Origin: Leptotrichia sp. oral taxon 847
GTDB lineage: Bacteria; Fusobacteriota; Fusobacteriia; Fusobacteriales; Leptotrichiaceae
Reading direction: 5' to 3'
DNA: 64,000 bases
NCBI RefSeq assembly: GCF_001553645.1
Contig: NZ_CP014231.1
Location: 992,001-1,056,000, forward strand
Translations under genes and position numbers: made by a program
In this document: in pieces, positions 17,325 through 27,047 of the stretch
How positions within the stretch are numbered: the stretch's first letter is position 1
How the letters are laid out: the number at the start of each line of letters is the position of its first letter
The notes under the pieces: model-generated
Database searches by the model: none
Seen by the model: only the letters and a program-made list of their open reading frames with translations
Told to the model about the DNA's origin: nothing

Positions 17325-18818
17325 TTATAAATCAATGTCTTCTTTTCTAAGAGTTGGAAATAAAATGACATCTCTTATTGAAGCAGAATTTGTCTGTAAC
17401 ATAACAAGTCTATCTATTCCAATTCCAAGTCCTCCTGCAGGTGGCATTCCATATTCCAGTGCTCTTATGTAGTCTAAATCCATTCCCTGAGCTTCGTCAT
17501 CTCCTGCTTCTTTTAATTTAACCTGTTCTTCAAATCTTTCCTTTTGATCTTGAGGGTCGTTTAATTCTGAATACGCATTTGCAAACTCTCTTCCTGAAAT
17601 AAATAGCTCAAATCTATCCACCCACTCAGTTTCACCTTTTTGATTTTTTGAAAGCGGTGAAATTTCTTTTGGATATTCTGTTACAAATGTTGGGTTAATC
17701 AACGTTTCTTCCACTTTTTCTTCAAAGAATAAATTCAAAATCCCAAATTTTGTATAAGTTTTATCTTTTTCTAAAGGAATTTCGAATTCTTTCGCTTTTT
17801 CTATGGCTTCTTCGTCGTCTGAAATACTGTCAAAATCAAATCCAGTTTTCTCTTTGACAATTTCTTTCATTGTAACCCTTCTCCAAGGTTTTGCCATATT
17901 AATTGTCTTATCTTCATATTCAATGTCATATTTTCCGTGAAGCTCTAAAGTTAGATTTGAAATTAAGTCTTCTGTCAAATCCATCATATCGTTAAAATCA
18001 GCGTAAGCTTGATAAAGTTCCATCATTGTAAACTCTGGATTATGTTTTACAGAAATTCCTTCATTTCTAAAACTTCTGTTTATTTCAAACACTTTTTCAA
18101 ATCCACCGACTAATAATCTTTTTAAATAAAGTTCTGGTGCAATTCTTAAAAATAACTCCATATCAAGAGCATTGTGATGTGTTACAAATGGTCTTGCAGT
18201 CGCTCCCCCAGCAATTGGATGCATCATCGGAGTTTCAACTTCAGTAAAACCTTTTTTCTCCAAATAATTTCTGAAAAATCGTATCACTTGAAATCTTTTT
18301 TTCATAGTTTCCATAACTTCCCTGTTCATTACCAGATCAACATATCTTTGTCTGTAACGAGTTTCCACATTAGTCAGTCCGTGAAATTTTTCTGGAAGTG
18401 GTCTTACATTTTTTGATAGCACTTCAAAAGATTTTACTCTTAATGTCAATTCTCCTGTTTTAGTTCTAAAAAGTGTCCCTTCAATTCCAAGAAAATCTCC
18501 AAGTCCCAATTTTTTATAAATTTCGTATTGTTCTTCTCCCACTTCTTCTTTTTTCACATAATACTGAATTTGTCCAGTTGGATCTTGCAACTTTCCAAAT
18601 CCATTTTTCCCCATTCTTCTAAATCCTACAATTCTTCCCGCTGTTTTAAATACTTTGTCGTATGTTTCATCGTATTTATTAATTTCGGCAATGTCGTTTT
18701 CTTTGTCGTAAGTTCTTCCATAAGGCTCAATTCCCATCTCTTTTAATTCTGCCACTTTTTTTAATTTTTCTTTTATTATACCATTGTCATTTGGCGTTTG
18801 ATTTTTTTGATTACTCAT
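17325..18818 (-). CDS. lysS: Lysine--tRNA ligase, class II
   Basis: LysS charges tRNA-Lys. The 497-residue protein has an N-terminal OB-fold anticodon domain ([20 protein letters not shown]), then the class II catalytic core. Motif 1 lies around [21 protein letters not shown], motif 2 in [26 protein letters not shown], and motif 3 in [13 protein letters not shown] close to the end. The MxHPIxGGAxARPF signature is typical of bacterial LysS. GTG-ATG occur as adjacent start candidates; AAAGGAAAA fits the ATG. No T-box-like leader is visible upstream. It is followed by its own terminator, so it is probably monocistronic or the end of the set that begins with mutL and rlmH. Confidence 0.95.
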   Translation of the reverse strand: MSNQKNQTPNDNGIIKEKLKKVAELKEMGIEPYGRTYDKENDIAEINKYDETYDKVFKTAGRIVGFRRMGKNGFGKLQDPTGQIQYYVKKEEVGEEQYEIYKKLGLGDFLGIEGTLFRTKTGELTLRVKSFEVLSKNVRPLPEKFHGLTNVETRYRQRYVDLVMNREVMETMKKRFQVIRFFRNYLEKKGFTEVETPMMHPIAGGATARPFVTHHNALDMELFLRIAPELYLKRLLVGGFEKVFEINRSFRNEGISVKHNPEFTMMELYQAYADFNDMMDLTEDLISNLTLELHGKYDIEYEDKTINMAKPWRRVTMKEIVKEKTGFDFDSISDDEEAIEKAKEFEIPLEKDKTYTKFGILNLFFEEKVEETLINPTFVTEYPKEISPLSKNQKGETEWVDRFELFISGREFANAYSELNDPQDQKERFEEQVKLKEAGDDEAQGMDLDYIRALEYGMPPAGGLGIGIDRLVMLQTNSASIRDVILFPTLRKEDIDL

Positions 18819-18857
18819 CACTTTTCCTTTCTTTATTTTGATTTTTTTATTTTTCTT

Positions 18858-19229
18858 TTATTTTCTCATAAAATAAATATTTAATTTTATGTTGTTTATT
18901 ACAATGTCATTATCCATTATATCATATTCTAACGTCATTTTGTCATTTTCTTTTTCAAAATTTTTTGTAAAAATTTTATATTTTGTATGAAATTGCTTTG
19001 TCATATAAATAAATGGTGTATGTTTACTGACTTTAAATACTTGCTTTGAATTGATTTCTCCACGGCGGTAAATCTCAACAAAATCATTGTAGTCAACGAT
19101 TTTACACCTTCCATATTCATCGCTGTAATGATACTCTTTCTTTTCGTCCAAATCTATTACTTTCGTAAGTTCAAATACTTTCTCGTAATCTTGTAAAAAT
19201 TTGTCCAAACTTTTTATTTTTATTTTCAT
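18858..19229 (-). CDS. DUF1934-like beta-barrel protein, uncertain
   Basis: A 123-residue soluble protein with alternating beta-strand pattern. The C-terminal half (SKQVFKVSKHTPFIYMTKQF, then EYDIMDNDIVINNIKLNIYF) resembles the small calycin-like DUF1934 family (YwiB type), whose function is unknown. I cannot confirm that without a profile search. There is no signal peptide. It lies 21 bases after the acidic-protein gene and 37 bases before lysS on the same strand. Confidence 0.5.
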   Translation of the reverse strand: MKIKIKSLDKFLQDYEKVFELTKVIDLDEKKEYHYSDEYGRCKIVDYNDFVEIYRRGEINSKQVFKVSKHTPFIYMTKQFHTKYKIFTKNFEKENDKMTLEYDIMDNDIVINNIKLNIYFMRK

Positions 19230-19250
19230 AATTTTCCCTTTTTAAATTTT

Positions 19251-19676
19251 TTATTTTTCATCCAAAAATTCATCCAAAAATTCATCCAAATCTTCGTCAA
19301 TTTCTTCGTCATCGTCTTCTTCCTCTAAAAATTCATTTTCGTCGTCATCGAGTACTCCAAAATCACTCTCATCAATTTTTTCTTCAAAATCATCGCCTTT
19401 GTCATATTCTCCGAAATCTTCATTCCAATACATATAATCCTTATCAGAACCATAATATTCGTTGTCCCAAATCTCTAAAATTCGCTCCTGCTCATCTTCA
19501 TCCAAATCTTTTATTTCTTCTTCGATACTGTCATACAAAAAAACTCTTTTATCCCCATTTTCATCATCACATACTAAATATTCCTTGCCATCGGTATTGA
19601 CATTAGCAATACAAGTAAAACTTTCCAATTCATCTTCTTCGTTGTATCTCTCAAATTCTTCACCAGCTGAATACAT
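19251..19676 (-). CDS. Highly acidic DUF1292-like protein with FLDE repeats
   Basis: A 141-residue, strongly acidic protein. The N-terminal 50 residues (SFTCIANVNTDGKEYLVCDD, RVFLYDS) resemble the DUF1292 domain of small Firmicute proteins. The rest is dominated by Asp and Glu and ends in three FLDE repeats, which come from a 12-base direct repeat in the DNA (19257-19292). The GTG at 19688 is in frame, but GTGGAGGAA then acts as the ribosome site for the ATG at 19676. The gene begins 11 bases after the rlmH stop, and the ribosome site overlaps the end of rlmH. Function unknown. Confidence 0.65.
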   Translation of the reverse strand: MYSAGEEFERYNEEDELESFTCIANVNTDGKEYLVCDDENGDKRVFLYDSIEEEIKDLDEDEQERILEIWDNEYYGSDKDYMYWNEDFGEYDKGDDFEEKIDESDFGVLDDDENEFLEEEDDDEEIDEDLDEFLDEFLDEK

Positions 19677-19687
19677 AATTTCCTCCA

Positions 19688-20158
19688 CTATTTATGATAT
19701 TTAATATTATTATTTATCGAAATCCATCTATATATTTGTTCAACTAATATAAGTCGCATCAATTGATGCGGAAATGTAAAATTAGAAAATGCTAACCTAA
19801 AATCGACAATCTCTCTAAGTTTGTCAGCAACTCCATTTGAGCCGCCGATTATAAAATTAATTTCACTGTTTGTAAGCAAAATTTTTTCTATCTTTTCTGC
19901 CATCTCCACAGATGTCATCATCTTTCCAGATAAATCCAGCAAAATGCTGTATGAATAATTTTTTTTAGTAATTGTACCTATTATTCTCTGTGTTTCAATA
20001 TCTACGGCATTTTTTACCCCTTTGTTGTCATCTTCTTCAGTTAATTCGATTATATCCAATTTTACATATTTTGACAACCTTTTTAAAAATTCTTCTATCC
20101 CATCTTTTATATACTTTTCTTTAACTTTCCCCACACACACTACATTAATTCTTACCAT
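19688..20158 (-). CDS. rlmH: 23S rRNA (pseudouridine-1915-N3)-methyltransferase
   Basis: RlmH methylates pseudouridine 1915 in helix 69 of 23S rRNA using S-adenosylmethionine. It is a SPOUT-class, knotted methyltransferase of 156 residues, the expected size. Visible are VVCVGKVKEKYIKDGIEEF at the start, FIIGGSNGV for cofactor binding, and the C-terminal FTFPHQLMRLILVEQIYRW and YHK end that mark the family. GGAG lies just before the ATG. It sits 23 bases after mutL, and the ribosome site for the following acidic-protein gene overlaps its last codons, so these are one transcription unit. Confidence 0.95.
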   Translation of the reverse strand: MVRINVVCVGKVKEKYIKDGIEEFLKRLSKYVKLDIIELTEEDDNKGVKNAVDIETQRIIGTITKKNYSYSILLDLSGKMMTSVEMAEKIEKILLTNSEINFIIGGSNGVADKLREIVDFRLAFSNFTFPHQLMRLILVEQIYRWISINNNIKYHK

Positions 20159-20181
20159 ATTTTCTCCTCATTGTCAATTAT

Positions 20182-22221
20182 TTATTTTCTTCTCCCAAAC
20201 ATTTTATCCAAATCGTTCTTAGTAAGTTTTACAATAATTGGTCTGCCATGCGGACAAGTGTACTTTCCAACTTCATGGATTCTTCTCACCATATTTTGCA
20301 TCTCATCAAAAGATAATTTTTGTCCTGCCTTTACAGCTCCTCTACAGGACATTGAAATAATAATCTTTTCCCTCAAATCCTTTATTTCAACTTCATTTTT
20401 CAAATCGCTCAACAATTTTTCAAAGACATTTTCTGCGCTGTCTCTAAAATCAAAAATCGGTACCGCCCGAATTAAAATCTCATTTTCATAAAATTCGTCA
20501 ATTTCAAACCCAAAATTGTTAAAAATTTCAATATTTTCAAATATAATCTCTTTTTCAATTTGAGTAACTTCCATCTTTTTAGGAATCAAAAGCTGAATTG
20601 AGTCAATTTTTTTCCCATAAAACTTCTCCTTTAACTCCTCGTACAAAATTCTTTCGTGAATGATGTGCTGGTCGTAGATTTCAAGCTCATTGTCTTTTTT
20701 AACCAAAATATAAGTGTCAAAAATCTGTCCTAAAACATCATATTCCACTTGCAATCCAACTTTTTTTTCAAATGTTCCAACTTTATAATTAGAATTTCCC
20801 CCTTGATTTATTTCCAGAATTTCATCATTTTTATAAGGAACTTCACCTTTTACTTTTTCTGTTTTTTCACTTTCAAAATTTTTGCTACTAAAAATTTTAT
20901 CTTCATCTTTTTTATAAAACTCAGTTAAATTAGAATTTTTATTTTGACCTTTATTAAAAATTCTTTCTGGTTCTAGTTTAGACATATTTTTAAACTTATT
21001 ATTTTCTTTAGTTTCATTATTTTTTCTATCATCTTGAGAAAAATTTTTCAATTCTTTATTTTCTTCATTTCTTTTATCGTCTTTTTTTTCTTTATTTTTT
21101 TCTTCACTTTCAATTTTCCCATCAAAAGTCTCAAGACTTAAAAATTTATTCTCTTCAACTGTTGGCACTTCACTTGCAAACAAATCATTTTTTGTACTAT
21201 TTTTTTCATTCAAATTTATATTTTTTTTAATCAAATCAATATTCGGTTGCCAATTTTCTCTGTCAGCGTAATAAAAAAAGTCATCAATCGCTGATTTTAT
21301 TTCACTATAAACAATTTTATCATTGGAAAATTTAACTATTTTTTTGGACGGATGGACGTTGACATCAATTTCTTTTGGGTCGGTGTTATAAAAAATTATG
21401 GCAAAAGGATATTTCCCTTTCATAAGTTTTGTGTAATATCCATCTATTATCGCTCTTTCAATTGTAAGTGATTTTACATATCTGTTATTTACAAAAGTAA
21501 ATAAAAAATCTTTTGTACTTCTCAAAATTTCCACATTTCCTAAATATCCGTACTCAAATTTTTTTAAATTTCTTAAAACCGACTTTCCAAACAATTCCAA
21601 AATCGTATTTTCCATCCCTTTTCCGCTTGTCCTGATAGAATTCTTCCCGTCCAAATCCAGTGAAAAAGCGACACTACTATTTGCCAGAGCCTCTCTTAGA
21701 ACGATTTCCCTAATTTTAGAATATTCCGTGGAAGCCTTTCGTAAAAATTTTTTTCTCGCAGGGGTGTTGTAAAATAAATCTCGCACTTCCACTTCTGTCC
21801 CAACATTTTTTGAGACTTCTTCAAATTTTCTCACAACTCCACCGTAACTTGAAATTTTATATCCTACCAGACTTTCCTTTGTTCTCGTCAAAATCGTAAG
21901 TTTTGAAACAGCGGCAATTGAAGAAAGCGCTTCTCCACGAAAACCGTAAGTATTTAAATTAAACACATCTTCCTTTTTCTCAATTTTAGAAGTGGCGTGT
22001 CGCTCCACCGATAAAAGTGTGTCCTCTTTATCCATTCCGATACCGTTGTCGCTAATTTTGACATCTACCCCCGACTTAAAAACTTCAATTTTAATCATCG
22101 TAGCTTTTGCATCTAAAGAATTTTCAACCATCTCCTTAATCATCGAAGCTGGATTTTCCACAACTTCCCCTGCTGCAATAACGTTAGACACACTTTCGTC
22201 CAAAATTTTTATAATTCCCAA
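20182..22221 (-). CDS. mutL: DNA mismatch repair protein MutL
   Basis: MutL links mismatch recognition by MutS to strand incision. The 679-residue protein begins with a GHKL ATPase domain: MIKEMVENSLDAKATMIKIE with the catalytic Glu, DNGIGM, and TYGFRGEALSSIAAVSKLTI. A transducer domain follows (FVNNRYVKS, INVHPSKKIVKF-like), then a long Lys/Glu/Asn-rich linker at about residues 350-480. The C-terminal dimerisation domain has DQHIIHERILYEELKEKF and the terminal CPHGRP, both parts of the metal-dependent nicking endonuclease of MutL proteins in organisms without MutH. No mutS is adjacent in this window. It heads a unit with rlmH. Confidence 0.94.
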   Translation of the reverse strand: MGIIKILDESVSNVIAAGEVVENPASMIKEMVENSLDAKATMIKIEVFKSGVDVKISDNGIGMDKEDTLLSVERHATSKIEKKEDVFNLNTYGFRGEALSSIAAVSKLTILTRTKESLVGYKISSYGGVVRKFEEVSKNVGTEVEVRDLFYNTPARKKFLRKASTEYSKIREIVLREALANSSVAFSLDLDGKNSIRTSGKGMENTILELFGKSVLRNLKKFEYGYLGNVEILRSTKDFLFTFVNNRYVKSLTIERAIIDGYYTKLMKGKYPFAIIFYNTDPKEIDVNVHPSKKIVKFSNDKIVYSEIKSAIDDFFYYADRENWQPNIDLIKKNINLNEKNSTKNDLFASEVPTVEENKFLSLETFDGKIESEEKNKEKKDDKRNEENKELKNFSQDDRKNNETKENNKFKNMSKLEPERIFNKGQNKNSNLTEFYKKDEDKIFSSKNFESEKTEKVKGEVPYKNDEILEINQGGNSNYKVGTFEKKVGLQVEYDVLGQIFDTYILVKKDNELEIYDQHIIHERILYEELKEKFYGKKIDSIQLLIPKKMEVTQIEKEIIFENIEIFNNFGFEIDEFYENEILIRAVPIFDFRDSAENVFEKLLSDLKNEVEIKDLREKIIISMSCRGAVKAGQKLSFDEMQNMVRRIHEVGKYTCPHGRPIIVKLTKNDLDKMFGRRK

Positions 22222-22299
22222 AAAAATTTCCCCTTTCTTTTTTTACTTTTTAATTTTTTTATTTGAAGAATAGCGGTTCTCCTTTTTTATTTTATAATA

Positions 22300-23277
22300 C
22301 TACAATTCAACAGTTTTACTCACAATCACTTCATATTTTTTAGAAAATATCCTTGCCAATCTCTCCAAATCTTCTTCCAAGCAAAGCACCTTCACATTTG
22401 GTCCCGCATCCATCGTAAAATAACATTTTTCGCTATCCTTATCTCTTAAATTTTTTACAAATTCCATAGCTTTATAAGTTTGAGGTAAAAAATATGAAAA
22501 TGGCGGATTTGCAGTTTCAGTTGTCTTATGCATTCTTAACGCATTTTCTTCCGCTAATTTTCCAACTTTTTCAAAATCATTATCTTGCAAATATTTTTTC
22601 ATATTTTTAAAATCAATTTCCGACTGCTTTATCCACTCTTCAAAATATGTCGAGGTTTTTAAGCAACGTTCCATTCCATCCCGACTAGATACTTCCTTTT
22701 TACTTTTGCTCAAAACTAAGACAATCATCGCCAATTTTAAATCCGTATTTATCTTGTAAATTTTTCCACTGTCCTTGTCCCAAGCGGCAACAGGTCCAAA
22801 AAAACTTCTGGCAGAAGACCCTGAACCATACTTAGAAATTTGTGCCAATTGTTCCTGCGACAAATTTTTTTTGAATAACTTGTTACAGGCTTTGATTACC
22901 GCTGATAATCCGCTTGAACTTGATGAAAGGCCCGCAGCTGTTGGCATATTATTTGTCGTTTTAATTTTAACTTTTTTATTTTTTTCATTTTCTTGCGTTC
23001 TAAACAAATCCACTACTTTGCTAATTTTTTCTGTATGAATTTTATCTTGCAGCTCGCTGTTTAAAAAAAATAAATCTCTAATTCCAGAAAATTTTTCTCC
23101 ATTTTTTTCGACTTCTTTTTTTATTTCCATGTCATCTATAAACCCAATTTCCGTTTCCGTATACAAATCTTTCAAAGTTAAAGAAATACTGCTTGTGGCA
23201 GGTATCATTTTTTTTGCGTCTTTTTTTCCCCAGTATTTTATAATCGCTATATTTGCGTACGACTTCACCTTTTCCAT
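22300..23277 (-). CDS. mvaD: Diphosphomevalonate decarboxylase
   Basis: MvaD converts diphosphomevalonate to isopentenyl diphosphate with ATP, the last step of the classical mevalonate pathway. The 325-residue GHMP-family protein shows SYANIAIIKYWGKKDAKKMI at the start, PATSSISLTL, the ATP loop PTAAGLSSSSSGLSAVIKA, and RSFFGPVAAWDK. YFTMDAGPNVKVL near the C-terminus corresponds to the usual DAGPN motif. The reading frame opens seven codons further upstream, but GGAG precedes the ATG at 23277. It lies 50 bases downstream of the mevalonate kinase gene. Phosphomevalonate kinase is not in this window. Confidence 0.93.
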   Translation of the reverse strand: MEKVKSYANIAIIKYWGKKDAKKMIPATSSISLTLKDLYTETEIGFIDDMEIKKEVEKNGEKFSGIRDLFFLNSELQDKIHTEKISKVVDLFRTQENEKNKKVKIKTTNNMPTAAGLSSSSSGLSAVIKACNKLFKKNLSQEQLAQISKYGSGSSARSFFGPVAAWDKDSGKIYKINTDLKLAMIVLVLSKSKKEVSSRDGMERCLKTSTYFEEWIKQSEIDFKNMKKYLQDNDFEKVGKLAEENALRMHKTTETANPPFSYFLPQTYKAMEFVKNLRDKDSEKCYFTMDAGPNVKVLCLEEDLERLARIFSKKYEVIVSKTVEL

Positions 23278-23327
23278 CTTAATTTTTCTCCATCTCAAAT
23301 TTTTTTATTTTTCCAACATTTCTATTT

Positions 23328-24212
23328 TTAAATTTTTTCTATCCAAATATTTACCGCTCCACTCTCAATCAAAATTTTTTTTACATTTTTTACAATTTTT
23401 TGCGACTTACAAAGTGCGATAACACAGCCTCCTAGTCCTCCGCCAGAAATTTTTGCTCCACTTGCTCCATTTTCCAACGCTTTTTTTACAAATATTTCTG
23501 TTTTTTCAATCGTAACACCTATTTTTTTTAATTCGTCATTCGCATTTGTCATTATTTGTCCGATTTTTTTTACTTTTTCAGTTTCAAATTTATTTTTTAT
23601 CAAACTTTCAAATCTTTCGGTTAATTCTCCCAGCTTTTTTAATGGCTCTTTTGCAATATCTCCCAATTTTCTCACCTTTTCCACAGCTTCTTTTGTGTTC
23701 CCATAAATTCCCGAATCCGCAATGACAAGATACGCTCCTAAATTTATTTCGATATAGGAAAAACCTTTGTTTTTTATAAATTTTATAGGCTTTTCGCTAA
23801 GGCAGGTCTTTGCGTCGAGTCCGCTTGGATTTTGATGTGCCGTAATTTCGGCAATGTTTGCCAGTTTTTCCAATAAATCATCTTTAATTTCTCTATCAAA
23901 GTAATTAAACACCGCCCGAATTGCTGCAATGCTCACTGCTGCTGACGAACCCATTCCCCTTTTTGGCGGAATTTTTGACTTTATATTGTATTTTATTTTT
24001 GCTTTTTCTTTTTTCAAATATTTTAGTGCCGTAAAAATTGCAACCGAAAGTGTGTCATTTTTATTACATAAAAAGTTTGTCCTACTTTCCAAAATCTTAC
24101 ATTCTATCTCAATTTTTTTTAACGGAATTGCTATTGCGGGATAGCCATAGACAACGGAATGCTCTCCTAATAATATAATTTTACTGTGTGCTTTTCCAAT
24201 ACCTTTTTTCAT
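23328..24212 (-). CDS. mvk: Mevalonate kinase
   Basis: This 294-residue GHMP kinase phosphorylates mevalonate. It opens with GIGKAHSKIILLGEHSVVYG, the characteristic substrate-binding start of mevalonate kinases, followed by YPAIAIPL. The ATP-binding loop is PPKRGMGSSAAVSIAAIRAV, and the C-terminal motif is ASGAKISGGGLGGCVIALC. An ATG two codons upstream abuts AAAAGGG, so the second ATG (24212) is better. The mvk-mvaD order is common in bacterial mevalonate operons; the promoter at 24263-24291 serves both. Confidence 0.93.
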   Translation of the reverse strand: MKKGIGKAHSKIILLGEHSVVYGYPAIAIPLKKIEIECKILESRTNFLCNKNDTLSVAIFTALKYLKKEKAKIKYNIKSKIPPKRGMGSSAAVSIAAIRAVFNYFDREIKDDLLEKLANIAEITAHQNPSGLDAKTCLSEKPIKFIKNKGFSYIEINLGAYLVIADSGIYGNTKEAVEKVRKLGDIAKEPLKKLGELTERFESLIKNKFETEKVKKIGQIMTNANDELKKIGVTIEKTEIFVKKALENGASGAKISGGGLGGCVIALCKSQKIVKNVKKILIESGAVNIWIEKI

Positions 24213-24262
24213 TCTCATCCCTTTTCAAAAAAATATTTTTTTATCCAAATTTACTTATTTTT

Positions 24263-24291
24263 ATTATAATATATTTATTTTATTTTAGCAA
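24263..24291 (-). promoter_or_regulatory. Promoter of mvk-mvaD
   Basis: TTGCTA (24286-24291), 17-base spacer, TATAAT (24263-24268), about 50 bases before the mvk start. Confidence 0.6.
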
Positions 24292-24295
24292 ATAA

Positions 24296-24329
24296 AAATA
24301 GGTCAATAACAATTACTATTAACCTATTT
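24296..24329 (-). terminator. Terminator of the gatCAB-pbp transcription unit
   Basis: Arms AAATAGGT (24296-24303) and ACCTATTT (24322-24329), extended by AATA/TATT inside, lie 48 bases past the stop of the gene at 24378 and just upstream of the mvk promoter. Confidence 0.6.
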
Positions 24330-24377
24330 ATAATCAAAATTTCCAAATTTAAATTATAATTTTTTTATTTTTAAAAT

Positions 24378-24875
24378 TTATAATTTAGATTTTATATTTT
24401 TTAAAAGCATTTTTACAAAATTTGCTTTTGTATCCGATCCGCCCTCAAGATTCACATTTCCTTCGATTTCTTCTGGCGAATTATAAACATTGTAAGTCCA
24501 GTTGTTTTTAGCTGCAATATTTCTCAAATTTGAATTTTCTGTTCTTGCAATTTCTGTAACTATAATTTGTCCTGAAAATCTATTTTTTTCGAATAATTTT
24601 AGTGCTCCTAAAACTGCGCTTTCTTCATTTTTTTCGATTATAAATTCTATTTTTGAAGCATTTTTTAAATTTGAATAAATTTTTTGAGAAAGGTCACCGC
24701 CTTTTTTCCAGCCAAAAAGTTTATCAGCTAATTTCCCACGACTTACTGAAGTTATTAAGTATGCAGCGCTGTAATCATCATTTCTAACTACGATTACTCC
24801 TTTATCTATCGCTGAAAACGATAACACTCCAAAAATTACAAATAACATAAAAATTAATTTTTTCAATAATCTCAC
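24378..24875 (-). CDS. Exported protein of unknown function
   Basis: A 165-residue protein with an N-terminal signal peptide (KKLIFMLFVIFGVLSFSA, probable cleavage near residue 22). The mature part has mixed alpha/beta character: GVIVVRNDDYSAAYLITSVS, FSGQIIVTEIARTENSNLRN, and a C-terminal helix. The family is not recognised. It is the last gene of the run that contains the PASTA penicillin-binding protein, starting 28 bases after it, so a cell-envelope role is likely but unproven. Confidence 0.6.
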   Translation of the reverse strand: MRLLKKLIFMLFVIFGVLSFSAIDKGVIVVRNDDYSAAYLITSVSRGKLADKLFGWKKGGDLSQKIYSNLKNASKIEFIIEKNEESAVLGALKLFEKNRFSGQIIVTEIARTENSNLRNIAAKNNWTYNVYNSPEEIEGNVNLEGGSDTKANFVKMLLKNIKSKL

Positions 24876-24903
24876 CTCACAAAATTTTTTATTTTTAATA
24901 ATT

Positions 24904-27021
24904 TTACTGAAAAACTATACTAATATTTGTTTTCCCATCAATTTTTTCTCCAGCTTTTGGATACTGTTCCACGACTTTCCCACTTCCTGAAACTTTAAAA
25001 TTTGGATACTTGCTCTGAGGATAAATTGAATAAAAATCTCTTAGGACAACTCCTGTCAAATCCGGCATAATATTTTTAGAAAATCCTTCTTTAATTCCAC
25101 TTAAATCTTTTTTCTTTTCTTCAGTTACAACTTCCTTTACTGAAGGTTCTTTTGTTACTTCTCCATTTGGATTGATACGCTTATAAGCAATCAATTCTGT
25201 TAATACTTTTTTTACCGAAGGCAATGCGACTGAAGCCCCGTAATATTTTCCACCTTTGGGCTCATTTATCGTAATAAGTATCGCATATTTAGGATGATCT
25301 GTCGGAAAAAACGCAAAAAACGAACTGAAATAACGACCTTTTTGATAACCACCTTTACCAGATTTCTGTGCCGTTCCAGTTTTACCTCCAATACGGTATC
25401 CTTCTATTTTAGCTTCCATTCCTGTTCCGCGGCTGACAACTGCTTCCATATAACTTCTGTTCAATTTTGAAACTTCATCGCTAAAAACTTTTCTTAACAC
25501 TGTAGGAAGATTTTTTTTGACGATGTTTCCACCATCATCTTCAATTCTATCAACTATATAAGGCTTCATAAGCTTTCCATTGTTTATTACTGTATTAAGC
25601 GCCATTATCATCTGAATCTGAGTCATAGCGATACCTTGTCCAAATGCTATATTTGCTTTTTTTACTTCTGTCAAATCTTTTAATTTTAAAAGCTCTTTTG
25701 TCATTTCAGCATAAGTATCAATTCCCGTTTTTGAACCGAGTCCTACACTTGCTAAATAGTTATAAAATGTATTTTTGTCCAATTTCTGAGAAATTTTTAC
25801 CATTGCGACATTTCCTGAGTGAGCTATTGTGTCCGCCAAAGTTAAATTTCCTGTAGTTGTACTGTCATGATCACTTATAATTCTGTCTTTTACTTTAATC
25901 GAACCGCTTGATTCTATTCTGGTGTCAGCATTTATTTTTTTTGACTGCAATCCCATTGCCATCGTTACAGGTTTAAAAATTGATCCTGGTTCAAAAAAGT
26001 CTGTAATCGTTCTATTTTTTATTTTTGAGTGATCGCTAGATTTCGGATACGACGACATTGCGAGTATTTTACCGGTTTCCACTTCCATTAAAATTCCCAT
26101 TGTAGAAGTCGCATCATATTCATAAAATGTTCTGTTAAGTTCTCTGTCCAGCATATCCTGAATTTTGTTATCAATGGTTAAAACTATGTTATTACCGTCT
26201 TTTGCTGGTTTGGATTCACCTTTATTTTTTATACTTGACATATTTAAAAATACTTTTGGTATTCTCAAAGACGCTTTAATAACTCCCATTTCTCCAGAAA
26301 GCTCTTTATCATAATATTTTTCAATTCCATAGATACCTTTATTTTCATTGTTCACAAATCCTACTGTTTCCTGAAAAGGCTCAATATTTTCATATTTTCT
26401 CGTGTATACTGTTTCAAACGTAATTCCTAAAAATGGATTTGTCTTTCTTTGAGATTTATCTTTCCCTTTGTTGTTTTCCTTAGTTTGTTTATCAGCAACT
26501 TCTATTTCCTGCTCAATAGCATGTCTTGCGTCTTCCTCTATTTTGTAATCCAATTTTAAATATTTTTTATTATAGTTTTTCTTAATTTCATAGGTATCTC
26601 TCGCTTTGTCAGTATCCAAAGGTTCTATATACCTTTTGAGCATCTCTAGCAACTTATCAATATTTTCATTTTTAATTACCGAAGGATCCAAAATTACTAC
26701 ATATTGCTCATTGTCGTACGCCAATAATTGTCCATCATCAGTTGAAATTTTCCCTCTTTTAGCTTTTATATAATTTTCTGAAGAATACTGTTTTTCACCT
26801 TCTGCTCTATATTTATCTCCGTTTAATATCTGTAAATTAAATAAATTACCAATTAGTACGAAAGTATAAATAAGAAGAGCAAAACAGAGCATTATTACTC
26901 TTACATACCACTTGTTCCACATACTTTCGGAATTACTTTTTTTATTTTTTCCATTTTTTCTATTTTCTAAATTTAATTTTGCTCTGTTTACAATATTATT
27001 TTTTTTATTCGAATCTTTCAT
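24904..27021 (-). CDS. Class B penicillin-binding protein with PASTA domain (FtsI/SpoVD type)
   Basis: A transpeptidase that cross-links peptidoglycan, probably at the septum. The 705-residue protein has a cytoplasmic Lys/Asn-rich N-terminus, one membrane helix (about 41-62), a PBP dimerisation domain, then the transpeptidase domain. Its catalytic motifs are SIFK (S347, K350), SGN (402-404) and KTG (547-549). A long charged insert lies near residues 150-195. The C-terminus carries one PASTA-like domain from about residue 652 (MPDLTGVVLRDFYSIYPQ, then VVEQYPKAGEKI). PASTA domains are typical of Firmicute SpoVD and PBP2x. It follows gatB by 26 bases, a less usual partner for a division PBP. Confidence 0.9.
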   Translation of the reverse strand: MKDSNKKNNIVNRAKLNLENRKNGKNKKSNSESMWNKWYVRVIMLCFALLIYTFVLIGNLFNLQILNGDKYRAEGEKQYSSENYIKAKRGKISTDDGQLLAYDNEQYVVILDPSVIKNENIDKLLEMLKRYIEPLDTDKARDTYEIKKNYNKKYLKLDYKIEEDARHAIEQEIEVADKQTKENNKGKDKSQRKTNPFLGITFETVYTRKYENIEPFQETVGFVNNENKGIYGIEKYYDKELSGEMGVIKASLRIPKVFLNMSSIKNKGESKPAKDGNNIVLTIDNKIQDMLDRELNRTFYEYDATSTMGILMEVETGKILAMSSYPKSSDHSKIKNRTITDFFEPGSIFKPVTMAMGLQSKKINADTRIESSGSIKVKDRIISDHDSTTTGNLTLADTIAHSGNVAMVKISQKLDKNTFYNYLASVGLGSKTGIDTYAEMTKELLKLKDLTEVKKANIAFGQGIAMTQIQMIMALNTVINNGKLMKPYIVDRIEDDGGNIVKKNLPTVLRKVFSDEVSKLNRSYMEAVVSRGTGMEAKIEGYRIGGKTGTAQKSGKGGYQKGRYFSSFFAFFPTDHPKYAILITINEPKGGKYYGASVALPSVKKVLTELIAYKRINPNGEVTKEPSVKEVVTEEKKKDLSGIKEGFSKNIMPDLTGVVLRDFYSIYPQSKYPNFKVSGSGKVVEQYPKAGEKIDGKTNISIVFQ

Positions 27022-27047
27022 TTCTCTCCTAAATTACCTCAAAAAGA

